Shown: positions 1-7,673, numbered from the stretch's first letter. The stretch: 29,112 nt of DNA from JAFGDH01 sp964447525 (GCA_964447525.1 CAYUSU010000014.1:1-29112); one strand, 5' to 3'. The notes: generated by a model from the sequence alone, not told the origin. Translations and numbers: made by a program.

Positions 1-1656
1 AAAGACATCATTCTGAAGTACTCCCTGCAGAACGCGATATTCTATAAGGGCAAGGCTAACCCGGGCGCTGTTCTGGGGAAGATACTGTCTCAGGACCCGA
101 GTCTCAGGGGAAACATTCTTGACCTGAAGAAGGAGATAGAGACCACGGTGAAACAGATCAATTCCCTTTCTTTCGAGCAACAGAAGAAGGAACTCGAGAA
201 GCTTGCACCTGAACTTATGGTAAAGGAGAAGAAGGAACAGGAAGAACTCCCTCCGCTACTTAACGCCGAGGAGGGAAAGGTGGTGACAAGATTCGCCCCG
301 TCCCCGACAGGCCCTCTGAATCTAGGGCAGTTCCTTCGCGCGACCGTGATCAGTTATGCTTACGCGAAAAAATACAATGGGAAATTCATTTTACGGATCG
401 AGGACACAGACGCGAAGCTGATAGAAAAGGATTTCTACGAATGGATGAAGGAAGACTTAGAAAGGATTGGAATAAAGTATGATCAGGTCGTTCTGCAGTC
501 CGATCGAATGGAAATCTATTACAAATACGCGGAAGAAATGATCGGAAAGGGGAAAGCGTACGTATGCCTGTGTTCCGGTGATCACTTCAGGCAGTGTAAG
601 ATAGATCAGAAGGAATGTGAATGCCGTTCAAAGACGATTGATAATAATATGGGGTTGTGGAAGGAGATGCTGGAAGGAAAATACAGTGACGGGGACGCCG
701 TCCTTCGTCTAAAGACTGATATGTGTTGCCCCAACCCGGCGATCAGGGATCCTCCTCTCTTAAGGGTTAGCAAAGCCACCCATCCTATCAAAGGAGATAA
801 GTACTCGGTATGGCCGCTGTATAATTTTTCATGTATGATTGATGATCATCTGCTTGGGGTGACTCATGTCTTCCGCGGAAAGGAACACGAACACAACACC
901 GCCATACAGAAAGAGATATGTGATTTTTTCGGGTGGACGTTCCCGACAGTCGTCAACTTCGGGATGATCAGATACCCGGAGGACAAGATACATACACGCG
1001 ACATAAAGGAATGGATCAAAGAGGGGAAGGTGTCCGGATGGGATGACCCGAAGCTCCCAACGGTCCGCGCGCTCCTCCGAAGAGGATTCCGTCCAGAAGC
1101 TTTGCAGGCATACGGAATCGAACTTTCTCTAACGAAGACCGACGTCACGCTGGATTGGGGGAAAATGGAAACGATCAACCGCCGAATTATCGACTCAGAA
1201 GCGAACAGGTATATGGTTGTCGTTGATCCGGTCAAGCTCACGATAGACAACGCCCCGGAAAAACACGAGATATTCGAACCAGTCCACCCGGAATTCCCGG
1301 AGAAGGGGAAGAAGAAAGTTCTTGTTGATATTAAATGGATATTCATTTCCTCGGAAGACGCGAAAAAACTGAAGAACGAGATATTCAGATTGAAGGGATT
1401 ATTCAACGTGACGATGGGAAAGAAATGCAGATACGTCGGTGATGAAATCGTGAGGGATATGCCAAAGGTCCAATGGGTTTCCCAGCCAAACGTCAATGTC
1501 AGAATAGTAAGGAAAGACGGTATTCTCGAAGGGATGGGGGAATATGAGATGAACAACCTGAAAGTCAACGATATAATCCAGATGGAAAGGATCGGGTTCG
1601 GAAGGATTGATCAGAAATCAAAGGAAGGAATAGTTGTCTATTTCGCTCATAGGTGA
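1..1656 (+). CDS. gltX: Glutamyl-tRNA synthetase, archaeal type (5' end cut off by window edge)
   Basis: Charges tRNA-Glu (or tRNA-Glu and tRNA-Gln in organisms using the transamidation route) in the cytoplasm. The frame is open from base 1, and the residues before the first internal GTG (148) match the N-terminal helical region of archaeal GluRS (KYSLQNAIFYKGKANPGAV), so the gene starts just outside the window, probably only a few codons away. The class I catalytic domain begins at TRFAPSPTGP (about base 286), followed by the family blocks FILRIEDTD, DDHLLGVTHVFRGKEH, GWDDPKLPTVRALLRRG and a C-terminal anticodon-binding beta-barrel. A Cys-rich insert (CLCSGDHFRQC...CEC, about bases 565-620) may bind zinc. 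The HIGH signature reads NLGQ (319-330), and the KMSKS position reads HTRDIK (991-1008); both are unusual. 551 residues are visible, which is near full family length. The family assignment is firm; full activity is less certain. Confidence 0.93.
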   Translation, partial: KDIILKYSLQNAIFYKGKANPGAVLGKILSQDPSLRGNILDLKKEIETTVKQINSLSFEQQKKELEKLAPELMVKEKKEQEELPPLLNAEEGKVVTRFAPSPTGPLNLGQFLRATVISYAYAKKYNGKFILRIEDTDAKLIEKDFYEWMKEDLERIGIKYDQVVLQSDRMEIYYKYAEEMIGKGKAYVCLCSGDHFRQCKIDQKECECRSKTIDNNMGLWKEMLEGKYSDGDAVLRLKTDMCCPNPAIRDPPLLRVSKATHPIKGDKYSVWPLYNFSCMIDDHLLGVTHVFRGKEHEHNTAIQKEICDFFGWTFPTVVNFGMIRYPEDKIHTRDIKEWIKEGKVSGWDDPKLPTVRALLRRGFRPEALQAYGIELSLTKTDVTLDWGKMETINRRIIDSEANRYMVVVDPVKLTIDNAPEKHEIFEPVHPEFPEKGKKKVLVDIKWIFISSEDAKKLKNEIFRLKGLFNVTMGKKCRYVGDEIVRDMPKVQWVSQPNVNVRIVRKDGILEGMGEYEMNNLKVNDIIQMERIGFGRIDQKSKEGIVVYFAHR

Positions 1657-1657
1657 T
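1651..1657 (+). promoter_or_regulatory. Shine-Dalgarno site that sets the HAD gene start
   Basis: AGGTGAT overlaps the gltX stop codon and sits 4 bases before ATG 1662. It favours ATG 1662 over the in-frame GTG at 1653 as the start of the following gene. Confidence 0.7.
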
Positions 1658-1661
1658 TACC

Positions 1662-2273
1662 ATGATAAAGGCGATATTCTTCGATTTTGACGGGGTGCTG
1701 ACCAAAGACAGCAAAGGTTCCATAAACATATGCAACAACCTGAGCGAACTCACCGGAATCCCGTTAGAAAAACTCATTGAAGCTTGCAATTTCAGAAAAC
1801 AGGAATATAATCAGGGAACCATTTCCAAAGAAGAGTTCTGGAAAGATTTTTGTGAGAGGCTTGGGGAAAAAATCGATATCTGTCTGCTGGATGACGCTTT
1901 CGGAAAAATTAACGTTAACTGGGCCATTTTTGAAATCTCCCAGAACCTCAGAAAGAAATACAAGATCGGGATTATTTCAAACAACCCAAAAGAAAGGTTC
2001 GAACGAATTTCGAAGGACATGGAACTTTACAAAAAATTCGACGGCCTTTTCATTTCATACATGTTTGGCATCCTCAAGCCGGACAGAAAGATTTTCGAAA
2101 AGGCTATAGATGTTTTCAAATGCAGAGCAGACGAATGTATTTTTATCGACAACAACGAAAATAAACTGGACATTCCAATGGAAATGGGATTCCATACGAT
2201 TTATTTTGATGACAGTAAGAACGACATCGATTCTCTGAAAAGGCAACTGAGAGAAAAAAGCGTCGAATTCTGA
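1662..2273 (+). CDS. HAD-superfamily hydrolase (phosphatase-like)
   Basis: Probable small-molecule phosphatase or phosphomutase of the haloacid dehalogenase superfamily, 203 residues. It opens with the motif I loop FFDFDGVL (nucleophile Asp and acid/base Asp). Motif II is IISNNP, motif III Lys lies in KPDRKIF, and motif IV is IFIDNNENKLD, so all four catalytic elements are present. A helical cap (about residues 15-90) lies between motifs I and II, as in subfamily I. The start is ATG 1662, preceded by AGGTGAT at 1651-1657; the gene begins 5 bases after the gltX stop and is probably co-transcribed with it. The substrate cannot be read from sequence. Confidence 0.85.
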   Translation: MIKAIFFDFDGVLTKDSKGSINICNNLSELTGIPLEKLIEACNFRKQEYNQGTISKEEFWKDFCERLGEKIDICLLDDAFGKINVNWAIFEISQNLRKKYKIGIISNNPKERFERISKDMELYKKFDGLFISYMFGILKPDRKIFEKAIDVFKCRADECIFIDNNENKLDIPMEMGFHTIYFDDSKNDIDSLKRQLREKSVEF

Positions 2274-2307
2274 AAAATACAATCCTATTTGTTGCTGAAT
2301 GAATATT

Positions 2308-3117
2308 TCATATCATTCCCAGTAGATCGAATAATCCCAGTCCCTTCTTCTTCATTGAAACAAAATCAGCATAATCCAGCCCAGCGAGTTCCTGTGCCAT
2401 GTCCTTTGCGTCCTGCGAACTTCCCAAGTAATCCACCAGACCCATGTCGACGGCGTCTTTACCAAGGAATATCCCGCCGGAATTGATCTGGTTTATCTGG
2501 CTTTCAGAAAGGTTTCTGTTCTTGACAACCTCTTCTAAGAAGTAACGGAACGTCTCGTCAACTATGTATTCCATCTCCTCCCTTTCTTCGGTTGTCATGT
2601 TCCTGAAAGGAGAACCCATGTCCTTGTTGTCGCCTGACGTGATGCTCTCGTAAGTCACTCCGTACTTATCGAACAGCTTGGAGAACTCCAGATAGGAAGC
2701 GGTCGCTCCTATTGATCCGGTTATGCTCAGCGGATCGGCCACGATAACATCGCATGCAGACGCAACCCAATATGCTCCGGAAGCAGCGACATCGGATAAC
2801 CAGCATACGGTCGGTTTTTTCATGTCCTTGACGTATCCTGTCATCTCTCTGGAAGCAACGACTGATCCTCCTGGTGAGTTGATCTGGAAGACAACCGCTT
2901 TGTAGTATGTATTTTCCTCCACTTTCTGGATCATTGCGTAAATATCGTCCGGAGATACTGTTTCCGTCAATAGCGAAGGACTGGACGTTATGACTCCCTG
3001 TATCTTTATTACGGCGATAGAATTGTACGAAGGGACGCCCATTATAATTATACCCACTACTCCGGCTATCCCTACACCGAATATTATACCAATAATGAAT
3101 TTCCCAAAATTGTCCAT
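2308..3117 (-). CDS. sppA: Signal peptide peptidase SppA (S49 serine protease)
   Basis: Membrane-anchored peptidase that degrades cleaved signal peptides. The 269-residue protein starts with one hydrophobic segment (about residues 7-29, FIIGIIFGVGIAGVVGIII), then the S49 domain with QINSPGGSV and the nucleophile Ser113 in VAASGAYW. Lys165 in SGDNKDMGSP lies 52 residues later, the same spacing as the Ser147-Lys199 dyad of Bacillus subtilis SppA. The ATG at 3117 shares its A with the purM stop (TGATG), so translation is probably coupled; a TTG at 3120 is a less likely start. The gene is the last of the purE-purC-purB-purM run. Its link to purine synthesis is probably positional only. Confidence 0.9.
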   Translation of the reverse strand: MDNFGKFIIGIIFGVGIAGVVGIIIMGVPSYNSIAVIKIQGVITSSPSLLTETVSPDDIYAMIQKVEENTYYKAVVFQINSPGGSVVASREMTGYVKDMKKPTVCWLSDVAASGAYWVASACDVIVADPLSITGSIGATASYLEFSKLFDKYGVTYESITSGDNKDMGSPFRNMTTEEREEMEYIVDETFRYFLEEVVKNRNLSESQINQINSGGIFLGKDAVDMGLVDYLGSSQDAKDMAQELAGLDYADFVSMKKKGLGLFDLLGMI

Positions 3118-4157
3118 CAACTCACTTCCGTCCCGTTAACGAAGACTTTCTTTTCTTTTATCGCTTTTCCTATTATCCAGCATTTTATCCCGTATTTTTT
3201 ACAGATGTCCTCGATCTTGCCGTATTCCTTCTTGTCTGCTATCACGGCGAATCCGACGCCCATGTTGAACGTCCTGTGCATCTCTCTTTCAGAGACATTG
3301 CCGAGTTTTTGCATAAGCCTGAACACCGGCATAGGATCAGGCATGGAATAAAGATCAAAACCCACTTCAGCGAGATCTCCCAGTCGCATGAGTTTAGAGA
3401 AGGCGCCGCCGGTTATGTTTGCAAGACCGTGGATTTCACACGAGTTGATCATTTCCATCACCGGCTTGACGTATATCTTTGTCGGTTCCAGTAGTTCCTG
3501 TCCTATCGTCCTTCCGTTCAGTTCAGGCGGTGAATCGTTAAGCTTGAAACTTCCGAGAAGAAGCTTCCTTGCCATAGTGAAGCCGTTAGAATGCAGGCCG
3601 GAACTTTCCAAACCTATAACCATGTCTCCCGGGAATATCTTTTCCCCGGTTATTACCTTGTCCTTGTCAACGACACCCATCGACATCGCCGAAAGGTCCG
3701 AACCTTTTATCATGTCCGGCATCAGAGCGGTCTCCCCGCCCACGATGGCGACGTCGGATTGTCTCGCCCCTTCCGCCAGACCCTTTGCTAACTCTTCTAT
3801 TACCCTGTCGTCGAGTTTCTCGATTGCGAGATAATCCACGATAAGGACAGGCTCCGCTCCCATGCAAATGAGATCGTTCACGTTCATCGCTATGCAGTCG
3901 ATACCGATCGTATCGAACTTGTTCATGAGTTCGGCCACCATTATCTTCGTTCCCACACCGTCTGCGTGGACCGCCAGAGCCCTTCCGGAGCCTATGTCCA
4001 CCAGTCCGGCATAATGGCCGATATCTGAAAGAACCTCTCCAAACTTTCCCTTCCGGAGGGCGAGGGTCTCCTTTAATATATCTCCTATTTTCTTGTAGGT
4101 GTTCTTCTCTTTCGAGACGTCAACGCCTGCCTTAGCATAAGTGTATTCTTCGGTCAT
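3117..4157 (-). CDS. purM: Phosphoribosylformylglycinamidine cyclo-ligase (AIR synthetase, PurM)
   Basis: Step 5 of IMP synthesis: ATP-dependent ring closure of FGAM to AIR. The 346-residue length is normal for PurM. The family N-terminus YAKAGVDVSKEK is followed by DIGHYAGLVDIG, the ATP/phosphate block HADGVGTKI, the NDLICMGAEPVLIVDYLA block, VGGETALMPDM and the C-terminal half with LANITGGAFSKLMRLG. The start codon overlaps the purB stop by 4 bases (ATGA, 4154-4157) and its stop overlaps the sppA start, so this is the middle of a tightly coupled run. Confidence 0.96.
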   Translation of the reverse strand: MTEEYTYAKAGVDVSKEKNTYKKIGDILKETLALRKGKFGEVLSDIGHYAGLVDIGSGRALAVHADGVGTKIMVAELMNKFDTIGIDCIAMNVNDLICMGAEPVLIVDYLAIEKLDDRVIEELAKGLAEGARQSDVAIVGGETALMPDMIKGSDLSAMSMGVVDKDKVITGEKIFPGDMVIGLESSGLHSNGFTMARKLLLGSFKLNDSPPELNGRTIGQELLEPTKIYVKPVMEMINSCEIHGLANITGGAFSKLMRLGDLAEVGFDLYSMPDPMPVFRLMQKLGNVSEREMHRTFNMGVGFAVIADKKEYGKIEDICKKYGIKCWIIGKAIKEKKVFVNGTEVS

Positions 4158-5488
4158 TTCATCTTCTCCAAAACTTTATCAACCTGCTCTATTGCCGTTC
4201 CTATGTAATGATTCGGGTCAAGATAGTGGTCTATCTCTTTCTGCGTGAATTTATCCCTGATGATCTGGTTGTTCATGAGTATTTCCCTTAGCGGGACTCT
4301 GGTATGGTAGGAATCCATCGCTGAATTTCGCATGATTTCGTGCGCGTCCTGCCTTCCTATCCCTTTCTTCACCATCCCGATCATGAAGTTCTCGCTCATG
4401 ACCAGTCCCTTTGTGAGTTCAAGGTTCCTATTTATGTTCTCCGGGTGGAGTTCGATACTTTCAAGTATTGACGTGATGCGCCGGAGCATGAAATCAAGTA
4501 TCATGAAGCTTTCCGGGAATATTATCCTCTCGTTCGCTGAATTTGTCAGGTCCCTTTCATGTTCGAGCGGATTGTTGTCGAGGGCGACAGAAACATGAGA
4601 CTTGAGAATCCTTGCCAACGAACATATATTTTCACTCTTCCACGGATTCCTCTTGTGAGGCATTGTTGAACTTCCGACCTGTTTATCCCCGAACTTCTCA
4701 AGGACTTCCGCAATCTCCGTTCTCTGGAGGTTTCTAAGCTCTTTTGCAATCTTCTCCAGTGAGGTTCCTATAAGCGCCATTACCATTATCATTTCTGCGT
4801 GCCTGTCCCTCTGCACGACCTGAGTGGATACCATGACCGGTTCGAGGTCCAGGTTGTCCATCACTATTTTCTGGAGTTCCATTGCATTCTCTCCGAATGT
4901 CGCCTGCGTCCCTACCGCGCCGGTCATCTTACCTACGAGCATTCGTTCCTTTGCCTGTTCCAATCGCTCGATATCTCTTTGTATCTCGCAGAGCCAGTTG
5001 GCAAATTTCAGTCCGTATGTAGTTGGGACGGCGTGCTGTCCATGTGTCCTCCCGATGCATACGACGTTCTTGTTCTCCTTCGTCAGATTGTACAGAGCCT
5101 TTTTCAATCCTTTCATGTCCTGCTCTATTATCGCTATTGCGTCCCTCAGTTGGAGTGCGAGAGCGGTGTCCTGAATATCGAAAGATGTCGCTCCGTAATG
5201 TACGTATTTTCCGGAATCCCCGCATTGTTCCGTGAGCGCCTTTACCATCGCCATGAGATCATGGTGGATCTCTTTGTCGATCTCCTTTACCCTGTCCACC
5301 TTGACAAGTTCCGTAGTCGCTTTTTTGGTGATTTCCTCGGCAGCATCCTCGGGAATGTTACCGAGTTTCGAATGTGCGCGGGCGAGCGCCGCTTCTACAT
5401 CCAGTAATGTCTGGAGCTTCGCCTCTTCTTCGAAGACGCTTCTCATCTCTTCCGAACTGTAACGGTATTCGATTGGATGGACTGCCAT
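4154..5488 (-). CDS. purB: Adenylosuccinate lyase (PurB)
   Basis: Acts twice in purine synthesis: SAICAR to AICAR (step 8), and adenylosuccinate to AMP. The 444-residue protein belongs to the fumarase/aspartase superfamily. Visible blocks are the N-terminal YRYSSEEM, VHYGATSFDIQDTA, the catalytic-His block GRTHGQHAVPTTYG and the flexible signature loop GSSTMPHKRNP, which carries the catalytic Ser. The gene starts 3 bases after the purC stop and overlaps purM by 4 bases. purA, which supplies adenylosuccinate, is not in this window. Confidence 0.96.
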   Translation of the reverse strand: MAVHPIEYRYSSEEMRSVFEEEAKLQTLLDVEAALARAHSKLGNIPEDAAEEITKKATTELVKVDRVKEIDKEIHHDLMAMVKALTEQCGDSGKYVHYGATSFDIQDTALALQLRDAIAIIEQDMKGLKKALYNLTKENKNVVCIGRTHGQHAVPTTYGLKFANWLCEIQRDIERLEQAKERMLVGKMTGAVGTQATFGENAMELQKIVMDNLDLEPVMVSTQVVQRDRHAEMIMVMALIGTSLEKIAKELRNLQRTEIAEVLEKFGDKQVGSSTMPHKRNPWKSENICSLARILKSHVSVALDNNPLEHERDLTNSANERIIFPESFMILDFMLRRITSILESIELHPENINRNLELTKGLVMSENFMIGMVKKGIGRQDAHEIMRNSAMDSYHTRVPLREILMNNQIIRDKFTQKEIDHYLDPNHYIGTAIEQVDKVLEKMK

Positions 5489-5491
5489 ATT

Positions 5492-6457
5492 TTACACCAT
5501 AATTCCCTTTGATCTTAGATTGTTGATTATCCTTTCCAGAGGATTGCCTGAAACAGCTTGGAAAGTCTTTCCGGTTATCAGTTCATACGCTTTCATATAT
5601 CTTTTTGCAGCCTCCACCATGACGTCTTCCGGTATTTTCGGAATCTCACCGTCACCCAAGAAGCCTTGTCCGGCCAGCCAGGTTCGAACGTATTCTTTGT
5701 CCAGTTTCCTCTGTTCCTTCCCTTCTTCAAAAAGCTGCTGATACGTGTCCATGAACCAGAATCTTGAAGAATCAGGCGTGTGTATCTCGTCTATAAGAAC
5801 TATCTTCCCGTCCAGCATTCCGAATTCGTATTTCGTATCAGCTAATATGAGACCCTGTTGGGCAGCTACCTTGGTTCCCATTTCAAAAAGCTTGAGTGAT
5901 ATCTCTGAAAGTTTATCAAATAATTCTTCACTAACAAGACCTTCTCTTATGATCTCTTCCCTTGAAAGCGAACGATCATGTTTCTCCAGTTTCGTGGTCG
6001 GTGTGATTATGGGATGATCGAACTTCTGATCCTTCTTCAGTCCTTCCGGAAGGATGTTACCGCAGAAATTACGAACGCCGTTAGAATAATTGTACCATGC
6101 AGAAGTCTTGGTTACACCGGTGATATAACCCCTGACTACCATTTCTATCGGGATGCTTTCACATTCCCTTACGACCATGACGTTCGGGTCAGGTACATCA
6201 ATAAGATGATTATCAACTATCCCTTTCGTTTGATCAAACCAGAAGGCAGCCAACTGGTTAAGGATCTGTCCCTTGAAAGGGATTGTGCCAAGCACTCGGT
6301 CAAAAGCAGATATTCGATCGGTGGTCACTATGACCATTCCCTTATCGTTTCGATAATTATCCCTTACCTTACCTTCGAACTTTTCACCGAGTCCTTCAAT
6401 ATTGGTGGACTGTAGAGTATCGTTTATCTGATTCCTTATCACATCATCCGAAATCAT
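5492..6457 (-). CDS. purC: SAICAR synthetase (PurC), long form
   Basis: Step 7 of IMP synthesis: ATP-dependent condensation of CAIR with aspartate. At 321 residues it is the long, yeast Ade1-like form; many bacterial and archaeal PurC proteins are nearer 240. Visible blocks are FEGKVRDNY (nucleotide loop), VTTDRISAFDRVLGTIPFKG, MVVRGYITG and LADTKYEFG...LIDEIHTPDSSRFW, with a C-terminal extension containing TWLAGQGFLGDG and KAYELITGKTF. The preceding purE ends in an AAGGGGTGA context that doubles as a strong Shine-Dalgarno for the ATG at 6457. Confidence 0.95.
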   Translation of the reverse strand: MISDDVIRNQINDTLQSTNIEGLGEKFEGKVRDNYRNDKGMVIVTTDRISAFDRVLGTIPFKGQILNQLAAFWFDQTKGIVDNHLIDVPDPNVMVVRECESIPIEMVVRGYITGVTKTSAWYNYSNGVRNFCGNILPEGLKKDQKFDHPIITPTTKLEKHDRSLSREEIIREGLVSEELFDKLSEISLKLFEMGTKVAAQQGLILADTKYEFGMLDGKIVLIDEIHTPDSSRFWFMDTYQQLFEEGKEQRKLDKEYVRTWLAGQGFLGDGEIPKIPEDVMVEAAKRYMKAYELITGKTFQAVSGNPLERIINNLRSKGIMV

Positions 6458-6461
6458 TCTA

Positions 6462-6848
6462 TCACCCCTTAAGATTCAGCATTCTGATCGCAAGGTATGC
6501 GGCGTTCTTCGAGTTGTCAATCCCTACGCAGGCGACAGGAACACCTGAAGGCATCTGAGCTATCGAAAGCAGCGAATCCAGTCCGCCCAGCTTCGCGGAA
6601 ACCGGCACGCCTATAACCGGCTTTTTCGTTATAGATGCGACGAATCCCGGAAGGGCCGCGGAAAGACCTGCGACAGCGATAAAGACGTCGGCCTCCGATC
6701 CCTTTACGATTTCAGTTACCTTGTCCGGTTCCCTGTGGGCGGAAGCTACCTGCACTTCATAATCGATGTTGTTTTCCTTAAGAATTCCTTCGGCCTTTTC
6801 GACCACCGGAAGATCAGATTTGCTCCCGCAAATTATTAGAACACCCAT
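6462..6848 (-). CDS. purE: AIR carboxylase / N5-CAIR mutase family protein (PurE)
   Basis: Forms CAIR, step 6 of IMP synthesis. The 128-residue single domain shows IICGSKSDLPVV, SAHREPDK (His38 of the active site), AGLSAALPGF and GLDSLLSIAQMPSGVPVACVGI. In E. coli-type class I enzymes the third block reads AAHLPG, with a second conserved His; here that position is Ala65, closer to class II enzymes that carboxylate AIR directly with CO2. No purK is present in the window, which agrees with that reading without proving it. This is the first gene of the leftward purE-purC-purB-purM-sppA run, with a TATA box about 26 bases upstream and little or no leader. Confidence 0.92.
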   Translation of the reverse strand: MGVLIICGSKSDLPVVEKAEGILKENNIDYEVQVASAHREPDKVTEIVKGSEADVFIAVAGLSAALPGFVASITKKPVIGVPVSAKLGGLDSLLSIAQMPSGVPVACVGIDNSKNAAYLAIRMLNLKG

Positions 6849-6868
6849 ACCATTGTATAATATTTTCG

Positions 6869-6877
6869 TTTTATAAG
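6869..6877. promoter_or_regulatory. Shared near-palindromic TATA box for purE (leftward) and the acidic repeat gene (rightward)
   Basis: TTTTATAAG reads as an archaeal TATA box on both strands (core TTATAA). Its centre is about 26 bases from the purE ATG (6848), implying a leaderless purE mRNA, and about 32 bases from ATG 6906, implying a leader of a few bases. No other TATA candidate lies in this gap. Confidence 0.55.
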
Positions 6878-6905
6878 TTTAATGACAAAACATTACAGTG
6901 GTAGC

Positions 6906-7232
6906 ATGTTTGAGTACGCTGAAGAAGAGGAAGAAATAGAAATTTTCCTGGATGAAGAAGACCTTGAACCTGATCAGAGGAAAGGATATTCTAAAGGCTT
7001 TGTGGACGGCTTCGAGGTAAAGGCAGAAGACGTCAAATACAAAGACAAAATGGAAGGTAAGGACACATCCCCGAAAAAGGAGAAAGTGGTCGGCGGTTTC
7101 GAAATAGATGCGGAAGACGTCAAATACAAGGATAATCTGGAAGTCGGCGATTCCGGGCAACCTGTCTCGGAAGAAGAGCCCGTCGAAGAGAAGCTCCCTC
7201 AACCAAAAAAGAAGGAAAAGTACGAACTCTAG
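6906..7232 (+). CDS. Unrecognised acidic protein with an internal repeat
   Basis: I do not recognise this 108-residue protein. It opens with a very acidic stretch (MFEYAEEEEEIEIF). It then carries two copies of a roughly 16-residue unit, GFEVKAEDVKYKDKME and GFEIDAEDVKYKDNLE, about 29 residues apart, and ends in a Pro/Glu/Lys-rich tail. There is no signal peptide, membrane segment or Cys, and most of it looks disordered. ATG 6906 is preferred over ATG 6882 because 6882 lies only about 8 bases after the TATA box, before the expected transcript start. It is divergent from purE. Its stop codon overlaps that of the convergent neighbour in the palindrome CTAG. Conservation of the repeat suggests a binding motif, but that is inference. 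Confidence 0.6.
   Translation: MFEYAEEEEEIEIFLDEEDLEPDQRKGYSKGFVDGFEVKAEDVKYKDKMEGKDTSPKKEKVVGGFEIDAEDVKYKDNLEVGDSGQPVSEEEPVEEKLPQPKKKEKYEL
7026..7129 (+). repeat. Two-copy direct repeat inside the acidic protein gene
   Basis: The 17-base core GAAGACGTCAAATACAA occurs at 7026-7042 and again at 7113-7129. The copies are 87 bases (29 codons) apart and in frame. Each core lies in a longer protein-level repeat with consensus GFE[VI]xAEDVKYKDxxE, whose flanks have diverged at the DNA level. Confidence 0.85.
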
Positions 7233-7426
7233 GATGATCTGAGGATTTCTATCAGATTTTCCACTGCCTTGGCATGATTTTCCTCTTCCATTTGCAAGTT
7301 TTCAAAAAATGATTTCATCTTTTCGTTGATCAGTCCTTCGACTATCTCATTGTCCATTTTGGCTGCGTTCCTTTCCGAATCCAGCAGTTCTTCCAGCCGA
7401 CTAATTATCTCTTCTTTAGTATTCAT
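7229..7426 (-). CDS. Small ferritin-like helical-hairpin protein
   Basis: The 65-residue, almost wholly helical protein reads as one helical hairpin. Glu18 in the first helix and the pair Glu48-x-x-His51 in the second (MEEENHAKAVENLIEIL) reproduce the Glu / ExxH pattern and 30-residue spacing of half-size ferritin-like proteins such as encapsulated ferritin, where two hairpins pair to form the di-iron site. Assignment is by pattern only. ATG 7426 has a GGTGAT site 7 bases upstream; an in-frame GTG at 7438 is less likely. The gene overlaps its upstream neighbour by 11 bases, so the two are probably translationally coupled. Its stop overlaps the facing gene in CTAG. Confidence 0.65.
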   Translation of the reverse strand: MNTKEEIISRLEELLDSERNAAKMDNEIVEGLINEKMKSFFENLQMEEENHAKAVENLIEILRSS

Positions 7427-7652
7427 CTCTCGGATCACCGCTCAGTATCCTTACAAGTTCGCTCAGTATCGTTTTGTGCCTTCTTGAATCCTCCAGAAGC
7501 CTGATCAGGTCGTTCTTCACCATAATGTGGGTCGTGACCGGGAGCCTGATGTGTTCAATGTTCGTGAGATCCATTGAAGAGAGTCTCTCAACGAATTCGT
7601 CTTCTATCGAAATTATATCATTGATCTTCTGGATGAGGACTGATTTGTTCAT
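7416..7652 (-). CDS. Small helical protein, partner of the ferritin-like hairpin gene
   Basis: Unrecognised 78-residue protein predicted to be helical, with no Cys and no membrane segment. Its C-terminal helix (LEDSRRHKTILSELVRIL) resembles the ExxH helix of the next gene, but the metal-ligand Glu position is Ser, so it could be a degenerate paralogue. It lies 21 bases after purQ. No Shine-Dalgarno is visible, but a TTTTAATC element at the purQ stop is about 23 bases upstream, so the pair may have its own leaderless transcript as well as purQ read-through. Confidence 0.6.
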   Translation of the reverse strand: MNKSVLIQKINDIISIEDEFVERLSSMDLTNIEHIRLPVTTHIMVKNDLIRLLEDSRRHKTILSELVRILSGDPRDEY

Positions 7653-7673
7653 AAATAGAAATTGAATAACTGA

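Noticed and set aside
864..1568. Long minus-strand open frame (234 codons) opposite gltX
   Set aside because: The plus-strand frame is a clear GluRS with family motifs throughout. The minus frame gives Ser/Phe/Thr-rich sequence with no recognisable domain.
4799..5407. Plus-strand open frame (202 codons) opposite purB
   Set aside because: Lies wholly inside purB, whose motifs are intact. The translation is Cys/Leu/Arg-rich with no family pattern.
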